Assembly: GCA_028355015.1 (NCBI GenBank)
Contig: JAOMRN010000004.1
Location: forward strand, 1 to 64,000
Direction of reading: 5' to 3'
DNA length: 64,000 nucleotides
Origin: MGIIb-O2 sp002494975
Lineage (GTDB): Archaea > Thermoplasmatota > Poseidoniia > Poseidoniales > Thalassarchaeaceae
In this document: piece after piece, positions 1-8,188 of the stretch
Numbering within the stretch: the stretch's first letter is position 1
How the letters are laid out: every line of letters begins with the position of its first letter
Position numbers and translations under genes: made by a program
Notes under the pieces: generated by a model
Database searches by the model: none
The model's input: only the letters and a program-made list of their open reading frames with translations
Told to the model about the DNA's origin: nothing

Positions 1-1531
1 TACAGTGACAGCGGCTGATGTTATGGCATCAAACGGTGTTATCCATGTCATCGACAAGGTACTAATGCCACCAGTTCCATACACTGGAATAGGTATTTGT
101 TACAATACTGCTACACACATGATTGCAGCCGGAGCTTCAATAGAAGAATGTGGAGCATACATGTATGTAGAAAACTACAGTATGGGTGGAGAAGAATTTA
201 CTGGATGCTACAATACAGTTTCTCACGCACTTACAGATACTACACAATCAATTTGTGAATCATACATGTGGACTCCTCCAGTAGATATTGCAACAACCGC
301 AATGTCAACAGGAATTCACAGTTCTTTGGTGGCTGCTCTATCAGCTGCTAATTTGGTAAGCACATTACAAGGTGATGGACCGTTCACAGTATTCGCTCCA
401 ACAGATCAAGCATTCGCTGACGCAGGAATCGATTTGTCATCATTCACAGATGAAGAGATCGCTGTATTAACAGATATTTTGCTTTACCACGTTTACTCAG
501 GTGCAGTATATGCTGCAGATGTAACAGATGGATTAACTGTAGCTATGGTTAACGGAGATGAGGCTTCATTCACAGTAACTGATGGAACTGTAATGGTTGG
601 AGATGCTACTGTAGTGTTGGCTGATGTGCCTGCGTCAAACGGTGTAATCCATGTTATCGACAAGGTATTAATGCCACCAGCTGACTTGGTAGATATTGCA
701 GCAGTTGCAATGTCAACAGGAGTACACGACTCATTAGTGGCTGCTCTAGTAAAGGCTAACTTGGTTGCTACATTACAAGGTGATGGACCGTTCACAGTAT
801 TCGCTCCAACAGATCAAGCATTCGCTGACGCAGGAATCGATTTAGATTCATTCACAACTGATGAAGAAATCGCTGTATTAACAGATATTTTGCTTTACCA
901 CGTTTACTCAGGAGCGGTCAATGCTGCTGGTGTAACAGATGGATTAACTGTAGCAATGGTTAACGGAGATGAGGCTTCATTCACAGTAACCGATGGAACT
1001 GTAATGGTTGGAGATGCAACTGTAACCACAGCTGATGTTATGGCATCAAACGGTGTTATCCATGTCATCGACAAGGTACTAATGCCACCAGCTGATGAAC
1101 CAGTTATCCCAGAAGGATGTGACTTCGTAATCGGATTAAGTGATGATGGAATGGCTTTCGACAATACTGATCTAAGTATTGCTGTAGGCCAAACTGTATG
1201 CTGGATTTGGAATGATGCAGCTATGGCACATAACGTTGCACAAATCAGAGAAGAAGGAGATACTACAAGAGATGTAGCTGGAGAATACAGCGGTACAGCA
1301 GCTACAACTGTTGATTATCGTATCACCTTTACGGAAGATGAAACATTCTATTACATCTGTGAACCTCATGCATCTATGGGAATGAACGGACATGTAGTTG
1401 TTGGAACTGGTATCAGTGAAGCACCTACGAATGTAGTAGATTCGGATGACAATACCCCAGGATTTACAGCGGGTATTGCTGCAATAGCACTAATCAGTGC
1501 ATTGGTTGTCGCTGGCTCACGCCGTAGATAA
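1..1531 (+). CDS. Secreted fasciclin-repeat / cupredoxin surface protein with PGF-CTERM-like tail (5' partial)
   Basis: The frame is open to the left edge, so the N-terminus lies outside the window. Residues below count from base 5. The first ~22 residues are the end of one FAS1 (fasciclin) domain. A Cys-containing linker follows, then two complete FAS1 domains (about 95-227 and 232-365, with FTVFAPTDQAF and NGVIHVIDKVL), then a plastocyanin-like domain (about 371-470). Its type I copper ligands are visible as AHNV and C-x2-H-x4-M in YYICEPHASMGM. The C-terminus has a PGF motif, a hydrophobic stretch and a basic SRRR end, the layout of PGF-CTERM sorting signals processed by archaeosortase. 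FAS1 domains usually mediate adhesion, and the cupredoxin suggests surface electron transfer. The protein is probably exported and anchored outside the membrane. It ends convergently with the Rieske gene, overlapping it by 15 bp. Confidence 0.85.
   Translation, partial: TVTAADVMASNGVIHVIDKVLMPPVPYTGIGICYNTATHMIAAGASIEECGAYMYVENYSMGGEEFTGCYNTVSHALTDTTQSICESYMWTPPVDIATTAMSTGIHSSLVAALSAANLVSTLQGDGPFTVFAPTDQAFADAGIDLSSFTDEEIAVLTDILLYHVYSGAVYAADVTDGLTVAMVNGDEASFTVTDGTVMVGDATVVLADVPASNGVIHVIDKVLMPPADLVDIAAVAMSTGVHDSLVAALVKANLVATLQGDGPFTVFAPTDQAFADAGIDLDSFTTDEEIAVLTDILLYHVYSGAVNAAGVTDGLTVAMVNGDEASFTVTDGTVMVGDATVTTADVMASNGVIHVIDKVLMPPADEPVIPEGCDFVIGLSDDGMAFDNTDLSIAVGQTVCWIWNDAAMAHNVAQIREEGDTTRDVAGEYSGTAATTVDYRITFTEDETFYYICEPHASMGMNGHVVVGTGISEAPTNVVDSDDNTPGFTAGIAAIALISALVVAGSRRR
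14..73 (+). repeat. 60-bp exact direct repeat, copy 1 (FAS1 domain ends)
   Basis: Bases 14-73 and 1031-1090 read identically over 60 bp, each encoding the end of a FAS1 domain. A diverged third copy lies around 622-681. Exact identity at synonymous positions suggests recent duplication or gene conversion. Confidence 0.9.
362..435 (+). repeat. 74-bp exact direct repeat within FAS1 domains, copy 1
   Basis: Bases 362-435 match 770-843 exactly. Both encode the FAS1 core around GPFTVFAPTDQAF. The period of about 408 bp is one FAS1 domain plus linker. Confidence 0.9.
770..843 (+). repeat. 74-bp exact direct repeat within FAS1 domains, copy 2
   Basis: Second copy of the 362-435 segment, in the second complete FAS1 domain. 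Confidence 0.9.
1031..1090 (+). repeat. 60-bp exact direct repeat, copy 2
   Basis: This is the partner of bases 14-73 and closes the last complete FAS1 domain just before the cupredoxin domain. Confidence 0.9.
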
Positions 1532-1903
1532 TCGGACTTCGACCCAACCGTCGAGCTCTCTCGTCTCATGGACGACGAGAGGGCTCGGCCTCCTTAGGGA
1601 GCCAAGAATTCGTCCATATAATGGAAATAAAGGAAATGGAGACCATTCCTTTATTTCGCCACTATTAAGATCATATCTTGTTTGATGCAATGGGCAAGTT
1701 ATACACTCATCATTTATTTTTCCGCCATATGCTAAAGGCCACGCCATATGTCTACAAAGTGCATCAGTTGCATAAATTCTAGATGATTCTCGAACAACCA
1801 TTAGGCTTTTCAGACCTATACGAAGCATCTTTTTTTTGCCTAACTTTAACTTCTCACTTTTGATAACTGGGTGCCATACGTCACTCTCTAACGGTAAATC
1901 CAT
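1517..1903 (-). CDS. Rieske-type [2Fe-2S] domain protein
   Basis: This small soluble protein is essentially one Rieske domain. The cluster ligands are visible as C-R-H and C-P-L-H (C-x-H ... C-x2-H), 17 residues apart. I chose the ATG at 1903, giving MDLPLESDVWHPV; a longer form from a TTG at 1948 would add 15 residues that do not look like part of the domain. There is no signal peptide or membrane anchor, so it is more like a Rieske ferredoxin or oxygenase-associated ferredoxin than a bc1 Rieske protein. The adjacent upstream gene on the same strand is an SDR, so the two may be co-transcribed and serve one redox pathway. The substrate is unknown. The 3' end overlaps the convergent fasciclin gene. 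Confidence 0.75.
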   Translation of the reverse strand: MDLPLESDVWHPVIKSEKLKLGKKKMLRIGLKSLMVVRESSRIYATDALCRHMAWPLAYGGKINDECITCPLHQTRYDLNSGEIKEWSPFPLFPLYGRILGSLRRPSPLVVHETRELDGWVEVRLSTA

Positions 1904-1964
1904 AATGAAGTCAAGGAGTATTATGACTTTTGAATGTCTGTAATTCAAAAAAAGATTTAGAATA

Positions 1965-2705
1965 TCATTTAAGGTTAGTTAAACCACCATCTACAGGTAT
2001 TATGTCGCCTGTCATCCAATCAGGGGCATCTTTGATTAGCCATTCAGCTACAGATGCAATATCATCTGCATTCCCTATACTTCCAACTGGATGCATGTCT
2101 TCACTAATTTTTCGACTTTGATCATTTGATAGTAAGTGAGCAGATAAGGGAGTGTCTACTAACCCTGGAGAAATTACATTAATTCTAATTCCTCTTTTGG
2201 CATAATCAGCAGCCGCAGCACGGGCAAGCCCTTCGACACCTGCTTTAGCTGCAGATATAGCAGCATGATTTGGCATACCCAATGATGCTGCTGCTGATGA
2301 GAAAAGTACTATTCGCCCACCATTTCCTCTCATCATTATTTTGGCAGTTGCTCTGATGACATTGAAAGAAGTAACTAAATTCTGGTTAATAGTTTCTGAA
2401 AATTGTTCAGGACTAGTTGCATGGAGTGGACGGAGAAAAATTGAACCTACTGAATTTACCACAGCATCTAATGAACCATAAGTCTTGTTAATTTCCATTG
2501 CTTTGGATTGGACTTCATCAGCGTTAGTTGCATCAAGAGGGATGATTTCTATAGACTCATGATTTGATACTTCACGTAATTTATCAATATCCCTAGCGCT
2601 AATGATAACCTTCCATCCATTATCTAACATTCTTTTTGCAATTTGTGACCCTATTCCTCCAGATCCACCTATAATCCATATAACTTTTTGTTGAGATTCA
2701 GTCAT
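1965..2705 (-). CDS. Short-chain dehydrogenase/reductase with a substituted catalytic Tyr
   Basis: Classical SDR length (246 aa) with a Rossmann nucleotide-binding motif GGSGGIGS near residues 13-20 and a late PGLVDTPL segment. The catalytic region has Ser in FSSAAAS and Lys in ISAAKAG, but the position of the usual YxxxK Tyr is Ile (I-S-A-A-K). I recall SDR subgroups with AIxAAK instead of YxxxK, so this may be a recognised divergent subgroup rather than a mutation. The NNAG motif is also altered, to NSVG. It probably binds NAD(P)H, but its reaction cannot be named, and it may be non-catalytic or use another acid. It lies between the ABC1-kinase gene (12-bp gap) and the Rieske gene, all on the minus strand. 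Confidence 0.8.
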   Translation of the reverse strand: MTESQQKVIWIIGGSGGIGSQIAKRMLDNGWKVIISARDIDKLREVSNHESIEIIPLDATNADEVQSKAMEINKTYGSLDAVVNSVGSIFLRPLHATSPEQFSETINQNLVTSFNVIRATAKIMMRGNGGRIVLFSSAAASLGMPNHAAISAAKAGVEGLARAAAADYAKRGIRINVISPGLVDTPLSAHLLSNDQSRKISEDMHPVGSIGNADDIASVAEWLIKDAPDWMTGDIIPVDGGLTNLK

Positions 2706-2716
2706 TTTTACACGCC

Positions 2717-3955
2717 CTATAATTGATTGATTTTTGCATCTAAATTTAGTCCCGATCGGAACTCTTCTAAATATGGCCCCATGGATTCAATAAGTTTAAC
2801 ATCGGGGTGAGTCCTTAGTACTAAACCATCTAAATACATTAAAGCACGAATAATTGGAAACGCTTCTTCACCAAAATCTGCACCTGCTTTCTCTACTGCT
2901 GCTTGTACAGTCTGCATCATAATTCTTGTAAGGCTCTTTTCACCTACTGTTTGGTTTTCAAAACCATCATAAATTTCATTCATTTTCTTGTAATAAACAT
3001 CTAAATTATTAGATGTCAATGGTGAATCTGAAAGCCCCAATAATGAGTCGAAGGCTTCTTTGAAGTTATTATCAGATAATTCTTCAAAAAATTGGAATAG
3101 TGACAAATTGACCTTAGAGGGAGCATGACAAATCGCCCCATTATCAATGAACACAAATTTACCATCGTTATCAATTATACAATTCCCTGGATGTAAATCA
3201 CCATGAAATGTTCCGATACCGAAAAGATAAGCCCCATGAATTCTAAATAATTGTAGTAATGTATCCCAGCTAAGTGATTTTTCTTCTATTCCTTCTTCCA
3301 AAGATTTCCCTTCAATAAATTCTGAAACTAGGACATCTTCATTAGATAGTTCTGACCAATATTTAGGGAACCTAAGCAATTCCATAGAGAAATTTTTAGA
3401 AATTTCATTCTTTATGCCGTCTAACTCTTCAGCTCCTTTAATTTCATTACGAAGATCGAGTTCTCTCGTAGTATAGTCTGCAACATGATTTAGTAAAGCT
3501 ACCGGATTACCAACTCTGCGAAGTTTTCTGTTAAAGAATAAAAATATACGGAGCCATCGCCTCATTCTTTCAACATCTCTCCTGAATGTCTTAGAATTTT
3601 GATTTTTGATTATTTTAACTACTACTTTTTCCCCTGTTTTTAATTTTGCAAGATGGACCTGTCCGACTGATGCAGCTGCTAATGGTTCCTTCTCAATTTT
3701 TTCAAACGCTTCAAAGAAACCCTCGGGAGCACGAAGTTCAAGATTTGCAAATACATCTTCTGATGGGATACTGGCAGCGTGTTGATACAGTTGCTGTAAT
3801 TGTCTACATTTTTCTACGCCAATTAAATCTGAGCGGAGGGCAAAGATTTGAGCAAGTTTAACAGACAATAAACCTTGTTTTTGAATCCAGTCGAGATCCG
3901 CTGGCTTCTTTTTCAAAATTTCACGCATAAAAAATAAGAATGTCAGTAACCTCAT
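2717..3955 (-). CDS. ABC1/ADCK/UbiB-family atypical kinase-like protein
   Basis: 412 aa. The family-defining features are all readable: the KxGQ-like motif (here SVKLAQIFALRSDL, residues about 31-44), the Ala-rich nucleotide loop AAASVGQVH, the VVVKI lysine, the catalytic-loop HGDLHPGN and the metal-binding FIDNGA (equivalent of DFG). UbiB/COQ8 proteins are membrane-associated ATPases linked to isoprenoid-quinone biosynthesis or lipid homeostasis. In archaea the substrate is unknown. KLAQ replaces the more common K-x-G-Q. It lies upstream of the SDR and Rieske genes on the same strand, which may mean a shared role in quinone or lipid redox chemistry (inference). Start ATG at 3955. Confidence 0.85.
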   Translation of the reverse strand: MRLLTFLFFMREILKKKPADLDWIQKQGLLSVKLAQIFALRSDLIGVEKCRQLQQLYQHAASIPSEDVFANLELRAPEGFFEAFEKIEKEPLAAASVGQVHLAKLKTGEKVVVKIIKNQNSKTFRRDVERMRRWLRIFLFFNRKLRRVGNPVALLNHVADYTTRELDLRNEIKGAEELDGIKNEISKNFSMELLRFPKYWSELSNEDVLVSEFIEGKSLEEGIEEKSLSWDTLLQLFRIHGAYLFGIGTFHGDLHPGNCIIDNDGKFVFIDNGAICHAPSKVNLSLFQFFEELSDNNFKEAFDSLLGLSDSPLTSNNLDVYYKKMNEIYDGFENQTVGEKSLTRIMMQTVQAAVEKAGADFGEEAFPIIRALMYLDGLVLRTHPDVKLIESMGPYLEEFRSGLNLDAKINQL

Positions 3956-4037
3956 AGGTCATTCTAAGCATTGACTCATATAATGGGTCGTATAGTACCG
4001 TAGGGAAAATAAGACTATTTTAGTAAATATCATACAT

Positions 4038-5411
4038 CTAGGAATTCATGATTATCTCATAACGACTATGGTATTCTACATCCTTGTCGCCGATTATCCT
4101 ATTTATTGTAATTCCATCTCTTGATTCATATCTAGATGAAATCGCTCCTTCAATAATACCATCATCTAACGCCCATAAAGGTAGTTTATCTTTCGAATTA
4201 CTTTGTTGTAATTTAACTTCAATATGGAAAACTGGATCGATATCATAATTTAATAATCCTAGGCCAGAATATTCCCACCAATCCATCATCTCGTTAAGAT
4301 ATTCAACATCTCCCTTAATATCCTTCATTGAAAAAGAAAGTTCTTCACCAATTCTCATACCAACTTGTCTCAATAAAGTCTCAATATCGATTCCGAAAGC
4401 AGCGAGACTTTGGACTCCTCCAGTTTCTAATTTCTTCCTTGCTTGATTAATTTCCATACCTGCGTTGAGAATAGATTCCTGATCAAAAGGAGTATCTTCT
4501 GTCGGTAAATCATCGTTAACATCGAGAATTTCTCGTATACGCTCTAAAAATGAACCACTCTCAAAGGTAAGTTTGAGTGGATCGACAATTCTATTCTCTG
4601 TAAATCTTTTAGATGCGGAATCAAGAGGGACCCCTTCTGACCATATTGATTCTACAAGATTTGCCCATGAGCTTGAAAAATCAGGAGACTCAATTACAAG
4701 AGCTGCATCTTCTTTACCACGTCCTACTGGGTTTTCTTCCATATTTAGATATTGAATAGTTTCTAAATCATCCATCAATGCACCTTGGGCCTCAAGATTT
4801 TCTGTATGCCTCACTTCAATGCCGTCATTTAATTCACCATAGAAACGAAGTGTTCGACGATCTAGTTGTCCTATTACTCGAATCTTTATTCCTCGACTAG
4901 CAGCATTATTGACAGCAGTAATAGCAGGGCTTCTACAAAGATGTAAAATTCCAAATTTACCTAGTAATAATATCAAATTATCATTTGAATCATCTGCCAT
5001 CTTTTCTATTCTCTTCATAATGTGAGTACGCTCTTTTAATACAGCGAATTTAGGATTTAAATGGGTACTTTCTTCTTCTTCAGTGATGCTGTACTTAAGT
5101 GAATTAGGATTTACTTGGACCTCTTCATAGGCTTGTTCAATCCTTTGAAGTTGTAACTTTCTTATCCCTATAAGATGTTCAACTGCTTCACCAATTGGTG
5201 GACAAGAAAATCTCATTGGCCGATCGGCAGTAGTTTTTACTAATCCAATTGCTTGTAATTTTTCTAAAGAATTGTAAGCGTCAAGACGAGTTGTTTCCAA
5301 CTCTTTAGCTAACTCACTAGCTTTCAAATTAGATTTTGATGAAAGAACAAGAACTGCTCTAATCTCTCTATCATTAAGTCCAGCATCACTGAGAATAGTT
5401 TCCCAACTCAT
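4038..5411 (-). CDS. TrmB-family transcriptional regulator
   Basis: 457 aa. The N-terminus is a winged-helix domain (residues about 1-75: GLNDREIRAVLVLSS, LKASELAKELE, AYNSLEKLQAIGLV), which matches the TrmB helix-turn-helix. A short coiled region follows (RIEQAYEEVQ). The middle (about 130-270) resembles the PLD-like effector-binding domain of TrmB proteins, and the C-terminal ~180 residues are unassigned. TrmB proteins are sugar- or metabolite-responsive repressors/activators in archaea. The start ATG overlaps the TGA of the upstream peroxiredoxin gene (ATGA), so the two are almost certainly co-transcribed. The effector here is unknown. Confidence 0.8.
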   Translation of the reverse strand: MSWETILSDAGLNDREIRAVLVLSSKSNLKASELAKELETTRLDAYNSLEKLQAIGLVKTTADRPMRFSCPPIGEAVEHLIGIRKLQLQRIEQAYEEVQVNPNSLKYSITEEEESTHLNPKFAVLKERTHIMKRIEKMADDSNDNLILLLGKFGILHLCRSPAITAVNNAASRGIKIRVIGQLDRRTLRFYGELNDGIEVRHTENLEAQGALMDDLETIQYLNMEENPVGRGKEDAALVIESPDFSSSWANLVESIWSEGVPLDSASKRFTENRIVDPLKLTFESGSFLERIREILDVNDDLPTEDTPFDQESILNAGMEINQARKKLETGGVQSLAAFGIDIETLLRQVGMRIGEELSFSMKDIKGDVEYLNEMMDWWEYSGLGLLNYDIDPVFHIEVKLQQSNSKDKLPLWALDDGIIEGAISSRYESRDGITINRIIGDKDVEYHSRYEIIMNS

Positions 5412-5902
5412 TTGAAATTGCCCCGTTCTGTGACGCCACTCATTGCAGCAAGTATCTTGGCAACATGGTTACGAGGTCTAAATAGCCAATCGTACACGTA
5501 ATGTATCTGTCTATCGGGACCTATGACAAATGATGACTTGGCAGGAAATTGCCCTAAATAGTTCGCTACACCAAATAGTTCCGCTACTGTTCTATCTGAA
5601 TCCGATAATAAGGGAAATGGCAAGCCTAATTCTTCTTTGAATTCTTTATGGTCAGAAATAGAATCTTGACTAATTCCAATAACCTCCGCAGGGGGTGTTA
5701 ATGAACGAAATAATTCATATTGTTCCTTGAAACTTAAACATCCTCTTTTACAAGTTGGTGAACCATCCTTGGCATAGAAGAAAACAACTTTCCAACTACC
5801 ATCAAGATCAGATAGATTAAATTCATTTGAATTACTATCTAGTAGAGTAAAGTCAGGTGCGATGTCGCCAGCAGTAATTGTCATATTGTGAGCCCCCGTC
5901 AT
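5408..5902 (-). CDS. Peroxiredoxin (Bcp/PrxQ-like) with shifted second cysteine
   Basis: 164 aa thioredoxin-fold peroxidase: GDIAPDFTLLD at the start, FFYAKDGSPTC with the peroxidatic Cys, then FPLLSD and a late FVIGPDRQIHYVY strand. PrxQ proteins normally carry Cx4C (as in the second copy at 9591). Here the second Cys comes after three residues (CKRGC), with the surrounding alignment otherwise unshifted. It reduces peroxides using thioredoxin-like donors. It is the first gene of an overlapping pair with the TrmB regulator, which suggests the regulator responds to the same condition. A start at 5884 (MTITAGD) is also plausible. Confidence 0.85.
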   Translation of the reverse strand: MTGAHNMTITAGDIAPDFTLLDSNSNEFNLSDLDGSWKVVFFYAKDGSPTCKRGCLSFKEQYELFRSLTPPAEVIGISQDSISDHKEFKEELGLPFPLLSDSDRTVAELFGVANYLGQFPAKSSFVIGPDRQIHYVYDWLFRPRNHVAKILAAMSGVTERGNFK

Positions 5903-5915
5903 TTACTTCAAATAC

Positions 5916-6533
5916 TTACTCAACATCTAAAAGATGGCCCATACGTACTTTTTTGGTATGTAAGTAGTCTCTATTCGATGCACAAAGGCCACTAATGTGA
6001 GAGACCCTATCAGACACTGCTATACCATTATCTTTCAATCCATTGACTTTAAGAGGATTATTCGTCATTAAACGTACTCTAGTTATTCCTTTCTTTTTCA
6101 ACATCTTCGCAGCAATCTCATAATCTCTCGCATCAGCAGGTAGACCTAGAGCTAAATTTGCATCGAGTGTATCATATCCTTCATCTTGTAGGTTGTACGC
6201 CTGGATTTTTGCTTCGAGACCTATTCCTCTACCCTCTTGTCTGAGGTATACTATTGCCCCTGCACCTTCTTGTTGAATTAGTCTCATTGATTTTTTAAGT
6301 TGCGCTCCACAATCACATTTTAAGGACCCAAAGGCATCTCCAGTCAGACATTCTGAATGTATTCGAATTAACGGATTTACTGATTGAGAAAAACCTTCTA
6401 CATACACTAATGCATGCTCGAATCCTTGATCGTCAGTTGTAACTGCAATTCTGAAGTTACCACTGTCCGTAGGGAGGTGGGCATCCGAATCAATATCCTT
6501 AGGGTTTAACGGGTTTCTAATTTGTATGGTCAT
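5916..6533 (-). CDS. ribA: GTP cyclohydrolase II (riboflavin biosynthesis)
   Basis: RibA converts GTP to the pyrimidine precursor of riboflavin, with release of formate and pyrophosphate. Seen: the zinc-binding cysteines in SECLTGDAFGSLKCDCG, the GTP-binding/catalytic run YLRQEGRGIGL, and MTNNPLKVNGL near the end. About 205 aa from the ATG at 6533; a GTG two codons upstream is possible. Many archaea start riboflavin synthesis with the unrelated GTP cyclohydrolase III (ArfA), so a bacterial-type RibA suggests acquisition by the lineage. It lies 14 bp upstream of the peroxiredoxin gene on the same strand and may belong to that operon. Confidence 0.9.
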   Translation of the reverse strand: MTIQIRNPLNPKDIDSDAHLPTDSGNFRIAVTTDDQGFEHALVYVEGFSQSVNPLIRIHSECLTGDAFGSLKCDCGAQLKKSMRLIQQEGAGAIVYLRQEGRGIGLEAKIQAYNLQDEGYDTLDANLALGLPADARDYEIAAKMLKKKGITRVRLMTNNPLKVNGLKDNGIAVSDRVSHISGLCASNRDYLHTKKVRMGHLLDVE

Positions 6534-6627
6534 AAGCACACCTTGGCTTATTCACTTATGAATTAGTGTTTGTTTCTAGTACTTTCATAAAACACTTGGT
6601 TATATGCTAGACAGTAGGTGAGACAGC

Positions 6628-8184
6628 ATGATGCACGAGTATTTCACGTCTAGTGAACTCAAAAGTTCTCGTGTCCGTACTGTAAGTCAACATGAAATCA
6701 ATCCTAATGGTAGATTCGTATTGTATTGGATGACTGCATGTAGAAGATACAATTACAATGCTTCATTAGATCATGCAATTTCTCTTTCAAAAGAACTCAG
6801 TAAACCAATTCTGGTAGTAGAAGCCGTTTCAATTACGCACAAATTTGCTAATGACAGAATTTTATCTTTTATGATTCAAGGTATGATGAATAATTCCAGG
6901 GATTTTCAAGAAAATAATATTACTTACATTCCTTGGGTAGAAATTAAACAAAAGGCTGGAGATAAAATATTACTTTCTTTGTCTAAGCATGCTAGTTGTG
7001 TTATTTTAGATGATTATCCAACTTACACGCCCAACAAGATATTGAGAGCTGCACCGAAAATACTGAAATTACGTGTAGATGCAGTAGATTCAAATGGTAT
7101 TCTTCCGATGATGTGGGCTGAAAAAGAGTTTACAACAGCATATTCTTTCAGGAAATATATGCAAAAAAGTCTGGTAGATGCATTACAAACAATACCGGCT
7201 ATGAACTCTATGGATGGTGTAGGAGATAACTTGTCATTAACTTCAGATGATTTGGAATTCTTGAGAGAAGAAACGGGTCTTGAGGCTACTCCTCTGGAGT
7301 GGTTATGGAGAGTGGCTGAAGGAGGCATTGTAGGAGACCGTGCTATGGCAGATTTCCCAATAGATCATAGCGTTCCTGCGGTAAAAGAAACTATTGGCGG
7401 CATTGATGAAGCAAGAATGAGATTACAAAAATTCTTGAATTATAAATTGAATAAATATAGTATTGATAGAAATAATCCAGATACTCCTGCAGTAAGTGGT
7501 TTGTCTCCTTGGTTACACTTCGGACACATATCATCATTTGAAATAATTGAGAAAGTCTTTGCTAAAGAAAATTGGAGTGTCGATTCATTAAATCATGAAG
7601 ATACAGGTAAAGGCACTAGGAGTGGGTGGTGGGGAACTTCGGAATCTGCCTCATCTTTCCTAGATCAAATTATTACATGGAGAGAGTTAGGGTTTAATTT
7701 TGCTTACAATAGAATTGATCATGCTACTATTGAGACTATTCCTAATTGGGCTAAAATTTCAATGACTGAACATATAAATGATAATCGGACACTATATTCT
7801 CTTGAAGAATTAGAACAAGCAGAAACTCATGATGAAATATGGAATGCGTCTCAAAGAGAATTACTTAGAACAGGTCAAATGCATAATTACATGAGGATGC
7901 TATGGGGAAAGAAAATCTTAGAATGGTCTCCTGATCCTGAAACAGCTGCTGAAAGAATGATCTATATTAATGATAAATGGGCATTAGATGGAAGAGACCC
8001 GAATTCATACACTGGAATATTTTGGGTTCTAGGGCGCCATGATAGAGCTTGGGGACCGGAGAGACCAATTTTTGGAAAGGTTAGGTACATGTCCTCGGAA
8101 TCGGCAATGCGGAAACTAAAACTAAAAAATTATCTTGAAAGATATGCCAAAGAAGATACTATGACATTAGCCAAATTTGGATGA
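6628..8184 (+). CDS. Class II CPD photolyase
   Basis: 518 aa flavoprotein that repairs cyclobutane pyrimidine dimers with light. The N-terminal alpha/beta domain starts with RFVLYWMTACRRYNYNASLDHAI, as in class II enzymes. The C-terminal FAD domain carries the class II signature near the end (KWALDGRDPNSYTGI, RHDRAWGPERP, IFGKVRYMS). Starts with ATGATG at 6628; the previous gene is divergent. It heads an apparent operon with the SRPBCC-epimerase gene and a peroxiredoxin, a grouping suited to sunlit surface water. Class II enzymes are scattered among bacteria, archaea and eukaryotes, so transfer is possible. Confidence 0.92.
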   Translation: MMHEYFTSSELKSSRVRTVSQHEINPNGRFVLYWMTACRRYNYNASLDHAISLSKELSKPILVVEAVSITHKFANDRILSFMIQGMMNNSRDFQENNITYIPWVEIKQKAGDKILLSLSKHASCVILDDYPTYTPNKILRAAPKILKLRVDAVDSNGILPMMWAEKEFTTAYSFRKYMQKSLVDALQTIPAMNSMDGVGDNLSLTSDDLEFLREETGLEATPLEWLWRVAEGGIVGDRAMADFPIDHSVPAVKETIGGIDEARMRLQKFLNYKLNKYSIDRNNPDTPAVSGLSPWLHFGHISSFEIIEKVFAKENWSVDSLNHEDTGKGTRSGWWGTSESASSFLDQIITWRELGFNFAYNRIDHATIETIPNWAKISMTEHINDNRTLYSLEELEQAETHDEIWNASQRELLRTGQMHNYMRMLWGKKILEWSPDPETAAERMIYINDKWALDGRDPNSYTGIFWVLGRHDRAWGPERPIFGKVRYMSSESAMRKLKLKNYLERYAKEDTMTLAKFG

Positions 8185-8188
8185 TAAT

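Noticed and set aside
1531..1600. Hairpins past the fasciclin gene as a terminator or RNA gene
   Set aside because: The stems lie within the 3' coding end of the Rieske gene and may simply reflect its coding, so they are not listed as a separate feature.
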